DNA of 64,000 bases from Fasciolopsis buskii (Eukaryota; Platyhelminthes; Trematoda; Plagiorchiida; Fasciolidae). Location of the stretch: NCBI GenBank assembly GCA_008360955.1, contig LUCM01010487.1:5931-69930 (forward strand), in the 5' to 3' direction. Shown one piece after another: positions 14,101-24,800 of the stretch; within the stretch, counting starts at the first letter, position 1, and each line of letters begins with the position of its first letter. The position numbers and the translations under genes are program-made. The notes beneath the pieces are model-generated. The model saw only the letters and a list, made by a program, of their open reading frames with translations. It ran no database searches and was not told where the DNA came from.

Positions 14101-17100
14101 GCGATTATTTCGAACTTTAATGGATCTGATGGAGAAGCTTCGTAGAGTGGCCACTGATATCTTCAGAGTTGCAGCTGCTGAAATTTTGCCTCTGACGGCG
14201 TGTGAACAGCAAGGTTCATTAATTGAAGTCGGAAAAGGCGAAATATGTGTGGAATAGTTTCGAAATTATGTGCAGAAAATGTTGAGCTCTATGCTAGAGA
14301 GGTGGCACTGAGGTTTAGGTCGACGACCTTACCTCTGAGTGACAAAAGATCGCGGAAATTCCGGACCGTCTTCTTGGCAAGATCACATCATGGGTCAGAA
14401 CTTCGGAACAAAATAGGTCCTTTTAGCAGCCGGTGAACGATGCATAGCCCGTCAAGGGATTGATGTTACTTCGTTATGCCAAATTCTGCTTATTACCTCA
14501 GCTATTAAGAATGGGAACTTCTAGCTTTCTACTTGATACTTTGGGGTTCTTAGCGGCACGTTAAAACGTTTAGCTAGAAAAATTATAGGAAGTGGAAATC
14601 GTCTTTAATTTACTAGTCTAATTACGGTTAGTAATAAAATGGACTTTGGTAGAACATGCGGATTTTAAGCCTAACAGCGTAATATTACCAATGACCAGGA
14701 ACCGATCATAAAGTTTTTCTGAAGTTTAGTCTATACTAAACAATAAGACAAAAAGTTTGGTGAGGTTTCCATTCAGCCAGTAGTTTAGGGTGACGGCGAG
14801 GAAATGAATGCATGGATGTGTAGTTTATTGCCGAGGTTACTGAAAATAAACACGAACTGTTTATATGGGAATTAGACAGAGGAAATTTAGCTAACTGAAA
14901 ACAAAACGATGCTGGATAAACAAAAGAGTACTAAAAGCAAATGACAGACATATCCGAAGAACGGTGCTTTCGCATTAGCATTCGTTGAAAAATAACTGAG
15001 TTCTGTTGAGCGAGGGGAGAGTGTTGACCTATTTGCAGGTTTTTGAAAATATTGGCTAGCTTATCAATGTCTTCTGGCTGGATGCCTCTTGAAGCCAGAA
15101 CATACAGCAACGTATTCCAGTTGCATAAGTGAATGAGCCGCTGTAAACTGGGCATCGTCTCAAGGCCCCGTCTAAGAGGAGGCTTGTTCTACCTCCAAAT
15201 ATAAATGGACTCCAGTTACAAAATCGGCTGTGCGCTGCTGTAGGCAAGCCTAAGCAGTGACGTCGTACATCTCTCTCCATTAGGTATATCGTACCAGATT
15301 ATTGACAAGGCTATTTTGGTCAAACTCCGAAACTGCGTTAGCACAATAAACTTGTCGTCATTTTGATCAACCCCGATTACTCAATTTAAATAAAATTACT
15401 GGTTAATACTTCAAGAGTCTAGATGGAATGACTTAAAATTAATGAAAAAGTACTATCTTTGTTTTGTTTGCTTTGCTCCCTTTTCGTAACCACGATAGAT
15501 TGGGAAACATCTTCGAAAACTATGGAATAGATCCATGATTCAGAGGAAAAACTTAGAATGAGCAAATGGTTTATCAGAAGAAATCTTGGTCCTTGAATGG
15601 TCATCAGAAGCGATTTCCATCGTTCACTGGTTGTTGATTTTAGTGACCAAGCAAGTAAGCATGCACATCCAAACACACGCGTAGCTGGCTAAGATATCAC
15701 CACTCTTTGATGCCATACTCAGTAGTCCGTAGGTGAGCACTCAAGGCATGCGGTGCAAGATAGGTAAACGCGCACGCGGTGCGGTCCGAAAATTGATCAG
15801 GTGAATTATCGGGCATCACCGGAGTGAGCAGGTGACGATGTGGAAATGAGCCTGTTCCACAGTAGTTTGTAATTTTTGCGCTAAATTGCCTACTGACAAA
15901 TATCAAAGTAGAACGTTTAAAAATGTGATTTTGGCTTCCTCAGCAGCGCACTCGTGTTACTCGAGATGTATTTCGCCCAAGTGCTCAGGCTTCTTTTGAC
16001 TGTTGCTACTTCGCGCCCACATAAAAGGTGCATCAGTTGGACAAAATATCCTGAATTTGACGTTTCAACTACAATTATCCCATAGTGAGTGGAGTATAAC
16101 GGAAGGCAGAATAAGTTTTTATCAAATCTGCGAATAATACTGACGGTAACCCGCTCTTCAGATTTGTCTGATGCGAATTTGGATGAAGAAACCTGAACTA
16201 TGCTGGATGACTGAAACAATGAAGGCTATTTGAGCTGAACGTTCCCATTTGCTGTGATAGGCGAGGAAGATTTGTGTTATGAATGATCGCTTTCATTTTG
16301 TCAAGAGTCCCATCAGGTTAGATATATCAAATCAAATGAAGGGAAGGAAAGCATGCAAGTTTTGTCCTTCATAGTAGAGAACAAGAAATAGTAAGTCCTT
16401 CCGAATTCTGTTTTACAGTCTTGGCTACTGAAGAGATTAGCAGGCATTATTTACTTCATATATGGTTGGAGTCATTCAGAAGCATAAAACAGCCACGTAA
16501 CAACGAAGAACATGGTGAGAAAATTTCCATTTATTAATGCAATAGAAATCACGTTGCAGATGTAAATCTTGCGATCGTTGCATGCAGTTCCTGGTTGGAT
16601 GGTCACCAGCTGCAGTGAGTGGAACACGATTGGTCGATAGCACCATAGGAGCACAGTTTAAGGCCCACTGACGAAGGAATATCATGTTATTGTGCTTGTG
16701 TTGCTATGGTAAATTTTGGGGACCAGAAAAACTCAGCGGCAAGTTGACTGTGCCACTGTTCGCCCAGCCTGGATCAAAACCTAGCTGGAACACTGGGTAT
16801 GCGCAAATGACAGTTATTAATAAGCCTAGTGAAACAGAAGTGGATGGTTTCGGTCGTGTTCAGCGTGGTTTATTAGAACGACGCTGCACGAGGAGTCATA
16901 CCGAAGAAAATGAAAACTTCCAGTCGTGACACTGTTTGTTTCTGATGCATGTGCCATTCAGTTCATAATTGAAAAACGTGGTTTTCTTTAGTAAAGGACG
17001 GCAAATTCCGGACTTCTCACATTTTTTCTTGGAACTTCAGGGGTTTGTCTGTTCTCCCAACTTTTACTGTTAAAGTAACAGTCAGAGAACCAATCGGTTA

Positions 17101-17190
17101 GCTTGTTTTGTGCACTTAAATAAAGTGAAGAACATCCGGACCAAACGACGTAAGGAGTGTATCGAAAGATCGATGCGCCATGTATTGGTT
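5128..17190. other. Long stretch with no supported gene
   Basis: The longest open frame here is 141 codons (6607-6182, minus). It and the others lack recognisable domains and convincing paired splice sites, and their lengths fit chance in moderately AT-rich DNA. Pyrimidine-rich stretches occur at about 9700-10550 on the plus strand and about 7540-8780 on the minus strand, but I could not align them into a repeat. No tRNA, rRNA or spliced-leader gene was seen by eye. Confidence 0.4.
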
Positions 17191-17364
17191 TTTTATTGTG
17201 AATGATATAATATTAATAACACGGCGTTGTTGGTAGATGTAATGCGCCAACGTTTCGACTACCGTGGGTAGTCTTTCTCAAGGCAAGTTTTACAATCCGA
17301 AACGTTGGCGCATTACATCTACCAACAACGCTGTGTTATTAATATTATATCATTCACAATAAAA
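17191..17364. repeat. Foldback (inverted-repeat) element, near-perfect 67-bp arms
   Basis: The arm at 17191-17257 and the arm at 17298-17364 are reverse complements over 67 bases with one mismatch (G in the left arm where the right arm predicts A, in the stretch around AACACGGCG). They flank a 40-base spacer. Inside the spacer is a smaller hairpin, ACTACC-GTG-GGTAGT (17258-17272), directly beside the inner end of the left arm. Each arm runs from TTTTATTGTGAATGATATAA at the outside to CAACGTTTCG at the inside. Related single-arm copies occur at about 21697-21823 and 55381-55488, so this is a family and not a chance palindrome. It could be a MITE-like foldback element or two terminal segments of a larger element joined head to head. 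No coding capacity is present. Confidence 0.9.
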
Positions 17365-18647
17365 AAGTGAAGAACAGATTAAAAATCACTGAAATGTACT
17401 GTTGGACGGTAGCTTGACTATCTTTCTTAAATTAATTTGCTGCGCAGGACGTGACTAGCACGCAGCTATGTATTACCGGTATGAAACAAACTGTCACGAA
17501 GTGTCGGTCGACCATCGACCACTATGCCGTTTTTCAGGTATTATCCGATCAAATGACAAAATATCAGCAAGATTTTATGAGCTACTAAATTACGTCGATA
17601 GGAATAATGAGAAATGCCCTCGAATTGCTTGGCTTTGTTTTTTGAAGATAGAAACGATGAGAAAATGAAAACCTGAATTTGTAATTATTTCCGGTGTGAC
17701 GTCAATATCACAGCAAATGAAAATTAGTAAATTATTGCTAGATACAAATGATCTACATAGGAATTAAACGAAATTTATCAAATCCAGTACCCTATTCATT
17801 TTACACGCACTTAGCTCGAACACACTTAATAGTACTCAAAAAGTCATCATTCTGAAGATTTCTCATCTACTACCGGTTAATTGAAGCAGAAAGACTAATC
17901 CAAGTGAGCTGTCTCGCAATGGGATACAATTCACCGTGATGTGTGACATCTCGCCTGTTCTGCCAAAATTAAAAACATAATAATGCCTATATTTTTTTTG
18001 ATTCCCGTTTAGCCACGTCGTTCATTCACTAGGTTAGTGTACCGAGTAATTTCAGGTTACTTGCCTAGTCTGACTGGTGCAATTGTTTGGATGTACTTAA
18101 AAACTACTTAAGCCCTTCACGCCCGATAACTGCACTGCGGCAGTTTATTTGACCGGATCATCTATGCAGAAAACAATCGGCTTCCGGTTGAATCAGGCTC
18201 AAGAGGCCAGTTTTTCGAAAAGAGTGAAACAGTCAGATATCCCCATGTCTGAAACAACTGCATTATTTTTCCACTTGGAAATGTGAAAAATGCATCACTA
18301 AGAATTTTGCATCAGAAGATCTTGTGTTTATATTTCTCAAAGTTCAGTGATTTTGAAATACCAACACTGAAAATTTTGAACTGGGCAGTAGAAAAATAAT
18401 GGGGCCCAATAGATATGCAGTACAAGCATTATTATTTTGTGCAAACATAAAACCAAGCAAATAAGCAAACGAAGGAACGAAACATTCCCGCCACTCGGAG
18501 TTAAAGGATCCGAGCGAACGATTGGAATTTATCAACCCATTGACCATGAAATAATTTGCCCATTTCCTCTACCCCGTTTACTCTTGTTCTGACTGTCTTC
18601 TTATCCCTCCCTGCTGTTCTTGGAGGTTGATACAGCAAACTATTCAC
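17365..18647. other. No recognisable feature
   Basis: AT-rich sequence with only short open frames. Nothing with a known motif was seen. Confidence 0.4.
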
Positions 18648-18756
18648 CTGAGACCATAATTTAACCGGATATTGCCGGCTGGTTTGACTTGCGTCATTTT
18701 GACTGGTCCACCGACCGGAACCAAAAGACAATTCGATCTCTTGTCGAACCTTCAAC
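18648..18756 (-). CDS. Candidate isolated coding exon, product not recognised
   Basis: On the minus strand a pyrimidine-rich run ending CACGGTAG (acceptor AG at 18758-18757) is followed by 109 open bases (one leading base plus 36 codons). It ends at TCTCAG with a good donor, GTGAAT, immediately after 18648. The peptide begins LKVRQEIELSFGSGRW and ends RQYPVKLWSQ, a composition that looks protein-like. The exon would start with one base completing a codon from an upstream exon and would end in phase 0. I found no partner exon with confidence and do not recognise the family. A pair of splice-like signals this close together can arise by chance. Confidence 0.25.
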
Positions 18757-21696
18757 CTACCGTGTAGAAAAGTGACAGTCTACCGAAAACACTCCGCAAC
18801 AATTCAAAGGAATCAAGATGTAAACATGCTTGTGCACTCCGAAGTGTGCCATTTTCTAGGATCTCAGCGGTATGCGTAACCCTGAGTGGAATTACTTCTT
18901 TCATTTCGTAATTACTATCTTCGTCATAATTAAAGATTTCGTGCAGTTTTGGAATTGGTAAATTCTGATTTTCACTTACGGCTCACAAAAGCTACTGCCC
19001 CCACTGGGTGAAATGTTGTTCGTGTAAGCCTGAAGTTAGGAAATCGTCATAAAATAAATATTGGAAAAATTCTGTCTTGTCCACAAAATACGATGGTCGA
19101 ATATGGACGAAATTTAATGTGTTCCGGGTAGCGTATTGTATTGAAACCGTAAAAAATTCGACTGGGCACGAAAACTTCTTAACATATGCAAAAGGGATCA
19201 GTAGCGATTATTTTGGGTTATCGATTTCTGATGCCTCAATTCTTTATTTTTCAAACTATGGTGTTTGCTTGTGGGAGTGCTTCGCCAAGAGCATTGAGTT
19301 TCGCGGAAGGTATTGGATACCGTTTTCTGACCGGAAAGATAATTTGAGCTTCCCTTGAATTGTTAACTAATCTTATTTGTTTTGACGTGAGCACTGCTGA
19401 TCCCTCGGACCTATTCGAAATCGTTGTTAAGAAATGTATTGGTAGTTATTTGGAAATTATTTGCAATTCAGTCAGAAGGTTCTTCGAAGTCGCACGAATG
19501 AGCTATACTTATTAGCAAAAAGCATGAAAGCCTGAAGGCCTGAAGATAAAATTCCAGGTATTGAATAAAATTGAATCTATATATTTTGATGCATTATATG
19601 CCGACTGAAAAACTCTCCGTGATTGTGGAATGCCCTAAAGCACCGTGTTCTTATTTTATCCACCTCACGGGGACCTAATTTCGATGTGCTTTGTCAGATC
19701 CCACCCTTTCGTTCACTGTTTTCGACGAAGAACTTAAAACATGGCAATTTGCAGACGGCAAACTACAAAACATCCAACTGATTTAGCTTAGCAAAAATGT
19801 TTATGCAGGGTGATGAATGAAAAGGAATTGTGTAGGTTAATGCCAAGGTGGAGAAATAGTCAAAGTCAAAATTTTCTTTATGCAAACCACCCTCAAAACC
19901 CCATTGGGTGTCAGTCGCCTGGGGTTTACTTTGGGTACTTTCACTCTGAAAGGTTGGGTAAAGTCAATTTTGTGAGTGTTAGCAGTGAGAGATTGTAAGG
20001 ATCATGAAGTTATTCGTCATGTGTAACCAAAGTTTAGCTCGTCATGAGAACACTTCACAGCTCTTCGTCCTTGTCAGAAATCATGATCACCCCCTGAATT
20101 GTTAAGCAAACTCGGAACGAACGATTGGGGTTGAACACCTAAGCAAAGAAGCCGGCCGCCATCGGTTTTGTTGAAATTCATCATATGGTATTGCATTCAA
20201 CCGTCATTGATTTGCACGGCTACTGGACGCTGGTGCAGAGCCAATAACCCTTATAAATGAATTCTCTGCGGGTAGCCTAATTATGACAACTTGCAAAACT
20301 TGGATACTTGGTGAGTGTTAGTATTAGGAGAATGGATGTTTCACGAATTACTCATCATGTCCACCTTTGTTGGAAGTTATGGTCAGATGTTTTGTGATTG
20401 AAGAGGACGGAGACTGCGTCTTATTTTATGATGTCATGTACGATTGCACCATTGATTCTGACAACCATTTTGGTATGTGTTCTCTTTCGTCAATGTACAC
20501 GTGATCACAACCTCCAATGAACCGATGGGAAAAATAAGAAATCATGACTTAATTAGCAACCATAGAACATCTCCTGGTATTTGGTTTGTCCACAAGGAAG
20601 ACTTGTGAAGATACGTCTATAACTTGACGTTTTGAAACTGTTCCGCCCATTTAACTGAGTCTTTTTGTTAGCTTAGCGCATCTTTTTGCCCCAACAGGGC
20701 CGTGGATGCAATTGTCCGTATTGACTACAAGTTCCTTTCTTCACCTGTGACTCCGGATGCCATTCTATGAGCCTTTTGTTGTTGGCCGCAGTGTTTTATT
20801 TTTGTCATTTGACAAAGCTTTCGCATGGTTATTCGCCCGGTTAATCCTAGTTTCTTAGACTTACCGGAAAAGAATTCCTTCCGAAGTTTGCCTAACTCCT
20901 TTGTTCACAGTCATACTAGTGAATTTGGTCATGAAGACACCGCAAAAATGAAGTATGAATAAACTTCCCGAGACAAGAAGAAACTTCGTCATTTGTTATC
21001 TTCCCACAATCTCTTTCTCGACAGTCACAAATATGCATAACTTTCCTTTTATCTTCAATGCCGCATATATTGACGAATTTTGATCTCCTCGCATAATTTA
21101 CGTTGTAGAATTTTTCCCAACTTTGTTTTGGACAAAGTTTCTCTGGAGTAAACTTGACTAAGTACTATAAACTTAAGTCGAACAAATCTCCTTTGCCCAA
21201 GCGTAATGTTACGACGATTTGAAATATTTAATACTACTAACAGATATAACTGGTATTTTCTCCTGTGGAAGTTTGTAGTTGAAAATAAAAAGAATATTGA
21301 TTTTGCGTCTTCTAATTCTTTTGCCCAATGGACCTAAGTTCTTACTGAAAGCCAGATTAAGTGCTGGACAGAGTTTATGCGTAAAATACTCTTGGACATC
21401 ATCTCGCCAATGCATTCCGACATGTTCTTCCGTCGCTACTGTCAAAGGACTCGTTCCGTTTTTCAGTTTTTCTTCTCGCGCACTGACATAAATGAAAACC
21501 GTATTGTTCCTTATTTAACTTGCATGGAAATGTCAAAAGGCCACGTATTGACTGAAGTGCACTTTATTCATTGTACACAGTGCTGTCTCCAACAGAATGT
21601 CATATTTTCCTATTTTTTATATCGCAGTTTTATTTTTATTTTGCTTCTTCCATTGATATTGTGGTAAAGATTTTTGAGTGGATTATCAGCTTATAT
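18757..21696. other. No supported gene; contains a weak direct repeat
   Basis: Open frames up to about 93 codons (19077-19358, plus) show no known domain. A diverged direct repeat of about 55 bases begins GTGAGTGTTAG at 19972 and again at 20311. No flanking polymerase or gag-like sequence could be read. Confidence 0.35.
19972..20365 (+). repeat. Diverged direct repeat pair (about 55 bp units at 19972-20028 and 20311-20365)
   Basis: Both units start GTGAGTGTTAG and end TCATCATGTCCACC or TCGTCATGTGTAACC, with roughly 70 per cent agreement judged by eye. They are in the same orientation and about 340 bases apart. They could be remnants of a short tandem duplication or of terminal repeats of a decayed element. 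No protein-coding remnant lies between them. Confidence 0.4.
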
Positions 21697-21823
21697 TTTG
21701 AATGATATAATTTCAATAACACAGCGTTGTTGGTAGATGTTATGCGCCAACGTTTCGACTACCATGAGTAGTATTTCTCAAGGCAAGTTTTACAATCAAG
21801 GGATTATATCAATCACAATAAAA
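21697..21823. repeat. Foldback-family copy, right arm mostly deleted
   Basis: This is the same family as 17191-17364. The left arm (TTTTGAATGATATAATTTCA through CAACGTTTCG) and the spacer with its small hairpin (ACTACC-ATG-AGTAGT, one mismatch) and TTTCTCAAGGCAAGTTTTAC are kept. The right arm is reduced to ATTATATCAATCACAATAAAA. The bases just beyond (21824-21856, GTCATTTGGTCCGG) are the reverse complement of sequence before the first copy (about 17135-17150, ATCCGGACCAAACGAC). The repeat unit therefore extends beyond the arms, and the two copies are in opposite orientations. Confidence 0.8.
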
Positions 21824-21856
21824 ACCAATACCCTCTTTAGGTCATTTGGTCCGGAT

Positions 21857-24800
21857 ATGAGCTTTTTGGTTCCAGAGTTTACTTAGATCTATAAATATAT
21901 CTCTCACGAAAGCAGCGTTCAGTGAAAGCACTTCGAAAACATATTAAGCATCCGCATTCTATGAAATTTATCGGTCGGATTCCCTATGTCGACATCGAAA
22001 TAGTCATTGGGATACTGACATAGTGAGTCTAGTGTTTTTGCTCCACCAAAATAAACCGTGACATGCGCTGACATGCGCGGCAGTTAATGCAATTGCAAAG
22101 CTTTCGCGCATTTTATTCTATTGACTAAATACACATCACAAAGCGGCCAATTTCATCTTAATAAACAGTAACGATATATGGAAGTGCTATGGTTCGATGT
22201 TTTTGTATGTTTGTGAACGGTAGATTGGTTTTAAATGAACACATTATTATCAATCAGGGGTGGTCAAGCGGTCGCCATCATGGGTTTTAGACAGATGCGA
22301 GTCAGTTTGTACTGCTGGATACCTTCCCCATCTGGCGGCCCTCGAGTTGCAGCGACCCCCTTCCTGAGGAAGATGAGCATTCTCGATTAACTAATATAGG
22401 AAATGAAAGAGTACGTGCCGAATGTAAAAACGCAGATGCATTGGAACGTAGTTTTGCCTTTTGGTGTCTTTTATCCGTTTAGATTTTTCAGGATCACTGT
22501 TCATTCTCCTCCGGATAAGTCAAAGTTGGGCTAACAGTTTAGCTATAATGAACAAAAGCTTTTACAAAATTGGTTGTTTGAATTCCTCTGCATTCGCGTA
22601 TGGCAATACCTAATCGACTATATAGGGTTTGGTTGATTCGATACTTCCAAAAATGATAACACTTCAAACTTTTCCAGATTAAACGTTAGTAAGAATTTCT
22701 CGAGGTCGTGAACTTACGATCATAGGGACCAGTGTGCATGCCTAATCTAACTGCGAACCATTTCACGCACTGACATTTGTGAAAAGAAAGGGGATGAAGT
22801 ATCCGGATAACGACAGCAGGGGCTTAAAAGCCGGTGGGTTCCAATAAAGACACCCAATTTCTAGGGAGTAGTATGCACATGCATGGTTCTTTCGGGTTGA
22901 TTTTAGTTCGTTGTCTATGCGCATTCCATTCAAGCTGTGAGGTTTAACCACATAATGCAATAATGCACGAGTATATGAGAAGGACGAACTTGTCCAGAAG
23001 TGGTCACCTTCTACCGTCTCAGCAGCCGTTTCATTTTAAGTAATAAAAGCAGCATGAAAAAATGGTTGTGCCCAGTTTGTAATATGGTAGCAAAAGTTGA
23101 TGAAATAAACAATATCTTGATCGTTGGTCGGCTTGACAACAATGGCAAAATGTCTGAGGTTGGTATATGAAGTTCAAACCTTCTTTGCTGACTTTCTTAT
23201 CCATAATGAAGGTGTTTACCAGCCAGTGGACCTTGGGTATTTTCTCCCTAGTGTTTTCCATCCCAAGGAGTCATTTGGCCAACCTGGTTTGGTCGGCGTA
23301 CGGTAATTCTATTTAGTTATTCAGTTTCATTCGACAAGTTTTACTTTCCATGTGGTTGCAGATAGCCCCCAAGTTTCACTGCGTATGCTTTCAAATGTTT
23401 GGATGCAGTCAGTTTATAGTGTCAAAGAACGCGCCAAGCGAGTCGCGAAAGGAACTTGAAACACGTGGAAGACTCATTTCGATGCAACTGGCCAAAATAT
23501 CGACGTGTATATGATACTATAGTATGATGTAGAGTGGTACCGTATAACACATTACAGTACGCGATAACAAGGTATTTCTGGATGACAGAGAATGGACGCG
23601 CAGTGGCAGTTCGCGCTGAATTGATAAATGCGCAACAAAATTCCAATAATTTGATAGCAATCTGAGAACTGGTAGCCTCGTTACCACTGAAATTGGTTAC
23701 AGATTTAGGATCGATTCAATTTATAAACGGGCAACCTTAACACTTGTGGCCAGTAGTGGGTTAATCCTCTCGGTGACGGTGAAACAGATCTTGGAAAGTT
23801 CCAGATTTTTACACGAAATGACTTTTGAAGTCATGCAATTTCAGACCCACTTGACCTAAGTCGCAATGAATGCGATGTCATGCAACTGTTGTTGTCTTCA
23901 TGGTCGTCATCTGCCTTCGCTCAATCTATCTCAAGCTGAACTCTCTTTTCCCCTTGATTCTTTTCCCTCTTTTTCCAAAATCCGTTTCACACCTGACTTA
24001 TTCCCTGGATCTCCATGTTTCACGCAGTATTACATCGCATCACTATTAACATGACTGAGAGTTCTCGGCATTTTGCTTATATGCTCGAAGCATTTCGTAT
24101 ATATGTGGATTCACTTCAAGCTTCAATTACATGTTGCCCAATTTCGTATACACAGTTGCCTGAAGTGATAAGAATAATGCGCACCTATGAGCCGTAAACT
24201 TAAGGCATACGAAACATTAATCAAAAAGTGATAAACACTTCTTAAAATTCTATTATTTAAGAGATAATCACATGTTGCTATAGGCTTGGTGAATTGCTTC
24301 GAAGATTAGAAACTTAACTTTTATTATCATTATCATTATCATTATTATTGCTGCAAGTATCATTGTACAGGTAAGAAAAATTGGGGGCTTAAAAGAACGC
24401 CGTCAAAAAGATTCGCAAGCGTCGACTCCTTAAATTTGCTTGGGCATGCTGTTCTGGAAAAAGTTCCTGACTGGTGAAAGCGTATTGTGCACTGACTAAT
24501 TATTTTTACTTTCGACCAAATAAATCCTCTTTCCATATTCACGATCAACAAAGCTAACTAGTTTTATCCATTACCTCACGTCATGCTAGATGAGTAAATT
24601 CATGTGGAGTCTTGATTCGTATGGGCGAAATAACTTGAGGGAAAGATCGAACCGGGATAAACGTTCGGGAAATCTTCCAAACAATGATGGGGTTGACTCT
24701 GACAGTAAAGTACCATATTATATTATGAAACGGTTTTCTCTGATCATTACGGCCTTCTCGTTTTTACATTCCCAATCAAATTACCGCACAGGAAATTTGA

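Noticed and set aside
15056..15280. Minus-strand frame with a repetitive-element feel
   Set aside because: It could not be matched to any polymerase, integrase or gag block, and overlapping frames are equally open.
22255..22300. tRNA A-box-like sequence GGTGGTCAAGCGG
   Set aside because: There is no B box at the proper distance and no acceptor stem.
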